Assembly (NCBI GenBank): GCA_003135495.1
Contig: PLBX01000545.1
Location: 1,506 to 14,421 of the forward strand
DNA from: Acidobacteriaceae bacterium
GTDB taxonomy: Bacteria > Acidobacteriota > Terriglobia > Terriglobales > Acidobacteriaceae
Direction: 5' to 3'
Length of the DNA: 12,916 nucleotides
The first letter of the stretch is position 1. Each line of letters opens with the position of its first letter. Of the stretch, positions 10,884 through 12,916 are shown piece by piece. The notes under the pieces are model-generated. The model did not search any database and was not told the origin of the DNA. It was given only the letters and a program-made list of their open reading frames with translations. The position numbers and the translations under genes are program-made.

Positions 10884-12916
10884 ATGAAGATTCTGCGGCT
10901 TCTCCTTCCGGTCTGTTCACTCGTAGTCGCAGTATCCCAGCCAGGTTTCCAGGCAGCCCCTGCCTTGACCATACCGTTGCGTGAAGGTTGGGCATTGCAA
11001 TCGTCCGCCAAAGTCTCCGCCAAAGGTGAAGCCATCTCCAGTCCGTCCTTCAAGACTGCCAATTGGATCGCGGCCGATGTTCCAACCACCGTCGTAGCCG
11101 CGCAAGTGAAAAACCATGCGCTGCCAGATCCTCTTTATGGCATGAATTTGCGACAGTATCCAGGATTGACCTATCCCATTGGCGCCAATTTTTCAAACAT
11201 TGCCATGCCGCCGGACAGCCCTTATGCGGTTTCCTGGTGGTACCGCAAAGAGTTCTCGCTTCCCAACGTGTACATCGGCAAAAGCGTATGGCTGAATTTT
11301 CGCGGCATCAACTATCGTGCGAACATTTTTCTGAACGGAAAGCAGATCGCCAATTCCAATGAAGTCGCTGGGGCCTGGCGAACCTATGAGTTCAACGTTA
11401 CATCCGCTATCAAGCCCGGAGTGAATGTCTTGGCCGTGCAGATTTGGGCGCCCACCGAGAACAGTCTCGCAATCACTTTTGTGGACTGGAATCCAGCTCC
11501 CCCGGACAAAAATATGGGACTCTGGCGCGAAGTGTATCTGACAACCAGCGGGCCCGTCGCATTGCGGAATCCAGCCGTAATTTCGAAAGTGAATTCACCC
11601 GATAACAACGCAGCTCGTCTGACCGTGATCGCACAAGTGAAGAATGCTACCGAGCAGCCAATTAGCGGAACGCTACGAGGTCGAATCGAAAACATCGAAT
11701 TCGCACAACCAGTACAACTCGCGGCCCGTGAGTCCAAGGATGTCGTGTTCTCGCCAACTGAGTTCCCGCAGCTGAACCTGTCCAATCCACGATTGTGGTG
11801 GCCGGCACAAATGGGAACGCCAAATCTTTACGTCCTGACTTTGTCGTTCGAAGTGGACGGGAAACCTTCCGACGTTTCGCGAAGCAAATTTGGTATTCGC
11901 GAGATCACTTCCGAAGTGAGCGAGCAGGCGCCAGATCGTATGAAACGCTTATTCAAAATTAACGGCAAAAATATTTTAATTCGCGGTGGCGGATGGACTC
12001 CCGACTTGATGCTGCGCGAAACGCCAGAGCGCCTAGCCGATGAGTTCCGCTACGTGCGCGACATCGGGTTGAACACGGTGCGGCTAGAAGGAAAACTTGA
12101 AACCGAAGAATTTTATAAAACCACCGACGAGCAAGGCATCCTGGTGATGGCAGGGTGGTGCTGCTGCGATTTCTGGGAGCATTGGGGAAGTTGGAAAGAT
12201 GAGGATTTTCAGATCGCAAACTCTTCCCTGCGCGACCAAATGTATCGCTTAAGAGGCCATCCAAGTTTGTTGGCGTGGCTCAACGGCAGCGACAATCCTC
12301 CGCCGCCGGATGTCGAAGAGTCGTATCTGAAGATTGAGGCTGACCTGAAATGGCCAAATCCGGTTGTATCTTCGGCAACGGCCAAACCAACATCAGTTAC
12401 AGATGGAAGCGGCGTCAAGATGAGCGGGCCCTACGAGTACGTCGCCCCCTCGTATTGGGAAACCGACCCCTACCTTAACAAGGATGACAACCGCTGCAAC
12501 GCCGGGGGCTGCGGCGGAGCCTACGGCTTCAACAGCGAAACCAGCATGGGACCGGCCGTTCCGCCGGTCGAGAGTATCCGCGCCATGGTGGGCAAAGATC
12601 ATATGTGGCCCATCGACGACACCTGGAACTATCACAACGGCGGTGGCGAATTCAAAACCATCGGCGTGTTCACCGAGGCGCTCGCCAACCGCTATGGCAA
12701 GTCGGACAACGTGGAAGACTTCGCCACGAAGTCGCAGATGCAGACCTACGAAGGCGTCCGCGCCATGTACGAGGCCTACAGCCGCAACAAGTACCAGGCC
12801 AGCGGCGTCATTCAATGGATGCTCAACAATGCCTGGCCTTCCATGATCTGGCACCTCTACGACTACTACCTGCGCCCCGGCGGCGGCTACTTCGGCGCCA
12901 AGCGCGCCATGGAAGC
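10884..12916 (+). CDS. Secreted GH2 exo-beta-D-glucosaminidase-like glycoside hydrolase, 3' end missing
   Basis: 677 codons are visible and open to the right edge. A signal peptide occupies about 1-25 (MKILRLLLPVCSLVVAVSQP). The jelly-roll sugar-binding domain (about 30-215) includes SWWYRKEFSLP and NYRANIFLNGKQIANSNE. An Ig-like domain (about 220-345) includes NPRLWWPAQMGTPNLY. The TIM barrel then begins with LFKINGKNILIRGGGWTPDL. NGSDNPPPPDVEESY places Asp470 as acid/base, and GFNSETSMGP places Glu552 as nucleophile. An Asp acid/base in a GSD motif, instead of the usual GH2 Glu in an NE motif, is the mark of the CsxA-like exo-glucosaminidase subgroup. These enzymes release glucosamine from the non-reducing end of chitosan oligomers. 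A beta-mannosidase-type activity is the main alternative. The ATG is supported by AAGGA 5 bases upstream. Third-position GC rises sharply after about 12410. Confidence 0.9.
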   Translation, partial: MKILRLLLPVCSLVVAVSQPGFQAAPALTIPLREGWALQSSAKVSAKGEAISSPSFKTANWIAADVPTTVVAAQVKNHALPDPLYGMNLRQYPGLTYPIGANFSNIAMPPDSPYAVSWWYRKEFSLPNVYIGKSVWLNFRGINYRANIFLNGKQIANSNEVAGAWRTYEFNVTSAIKPGVNVLAVQIWAPTENSLAITFVDWNPAPPDKNMGLWREVYLTTSGPVALRNPAVISKVNSPDNNAARLTVIAQVKNATEQPISGTLRGRIENIEFAQPVQLAARESKDVVFSPTEFPQLNLSNPRLWWPAQMGTPNLYVLTLSFEVDGKPSDVSRSKFGIREITSEVSEQAPDRMKRLFKINGKNILIRGGGWTPDLMLRETPERLADEFRYVRDIGLNTVRLEGKLETEEFYKTTDEQGILVMAGWCCCDFWEHWGSWKDEDFQIANSSLRDQMYRLRGHPSLLAWLNGSDNPPPPDVEESYLKIEADLKWPNPVVSSATAKPTSVTDGSGVKMSGPYEYVAPSYWETDPYLNKDDNRCNAGGCGGAYGFNSETSMGPAVPPVESIRAMVGKDHMWPIDDTWNYHNGGGEFKTIGVFTEALANRYGKSDNVEDFATKSQMQTYEGVRAMYEAYSRNKYQASGVIQWMLNNAWPSMIWHLYDYYLRPGGGYFGAKRAME

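Noticed and set aside
12393..12854. 153-codon minus-strand open frame and a 120-codon plus-frame shadow at 12484-12846
   Set aside because: Both lie over the GH2 catalytic region and arise from its very GC-rich codons. The GH2 frame carries the nucleophile motif.
1..12916. CRISPR array, tRNA, rRNA, insertion sequence or prophage genes
   Set aside because: No regularly spaced repeats, tRNA-like cloverleaf, rRNA-like stretch or transposase/integrase reading frame was seen. Rare small RNAs could not be excluded by eye.

Overview
The window most resembles a member of the Acidobacteriota (Terriglobia, Koribacter-like). The pointers are a secreted DUF2911 protein, a MacB-type permease, a duplicated-permease anion ABC transporter, a PpiD/SurA-like foldase, a GH2 exo-glucosaminidase and an intergenic repeat built on CATCCTGAGCGAA. 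This assignment is an inference from gene content, not from a marker gene. The window holds eight intact or edge-truncated genes, one decayed toxin-antitoxin pair, several intergenic repeats and inverted repeats, and no RNA gene or CRISPR array.

Left part (1-2053). The 5' end of a MacB/FtsX-like ABC permease runs leftward off the window (1-464). A divergent, secreted DUF2911 plus helical-repeat protein (771-1838) follows. Its 3' flank carries a duplicated repeat element with a strong hairpin and then a possible U-tract terminator (1841-1967).

Middle (2054-10679) is all on the minus strand. In transcription order it reads: PpiD-like peptidyl-prolyl isomerase, 4-alpha-glucanotransferase (malQ), NitT/TauT-type ABC ATPase with an extra C-terminal domain, double-length ABC permease, a 68-residue unknown protein, 3-hydroxybutyryl-CoA dehydrogenase, and a PIN-domain toxin with its antitoxin, both broken. 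The ATPase and permease genes overlap by 4 bases (GTGA). The small protein and the dehydrogenase overlap by 1 base (TAGTG). These two pairs are probably translationally coupled. The gaps of 76, 89 and 165 bases elsewhere leave room for separate promoters, and a perfect dyad sits in front of the ABC pair.

Right part (10680-12916). A 204-base divergent intergenic region serves ppiD (perfect TATAAT on the minus strand) and a large secreted GH2 exo-beta-glucosaminidase-like gene that runs off the right edge. The GH2 gene shows an abrupt jump in third-position GC near 12410.

I see no clearly new multi-gene system. The most unusual items are the 12-base tandem repeat lengthening the N-terminus of the dehydrogenase, the compositional break inside the GH2 gene, the decayed toxin-antitoxin module, the binding-protein-less duplicated-permease transporter with its operator-like dyad, and two short heptamer arrays placed just after stop codons.
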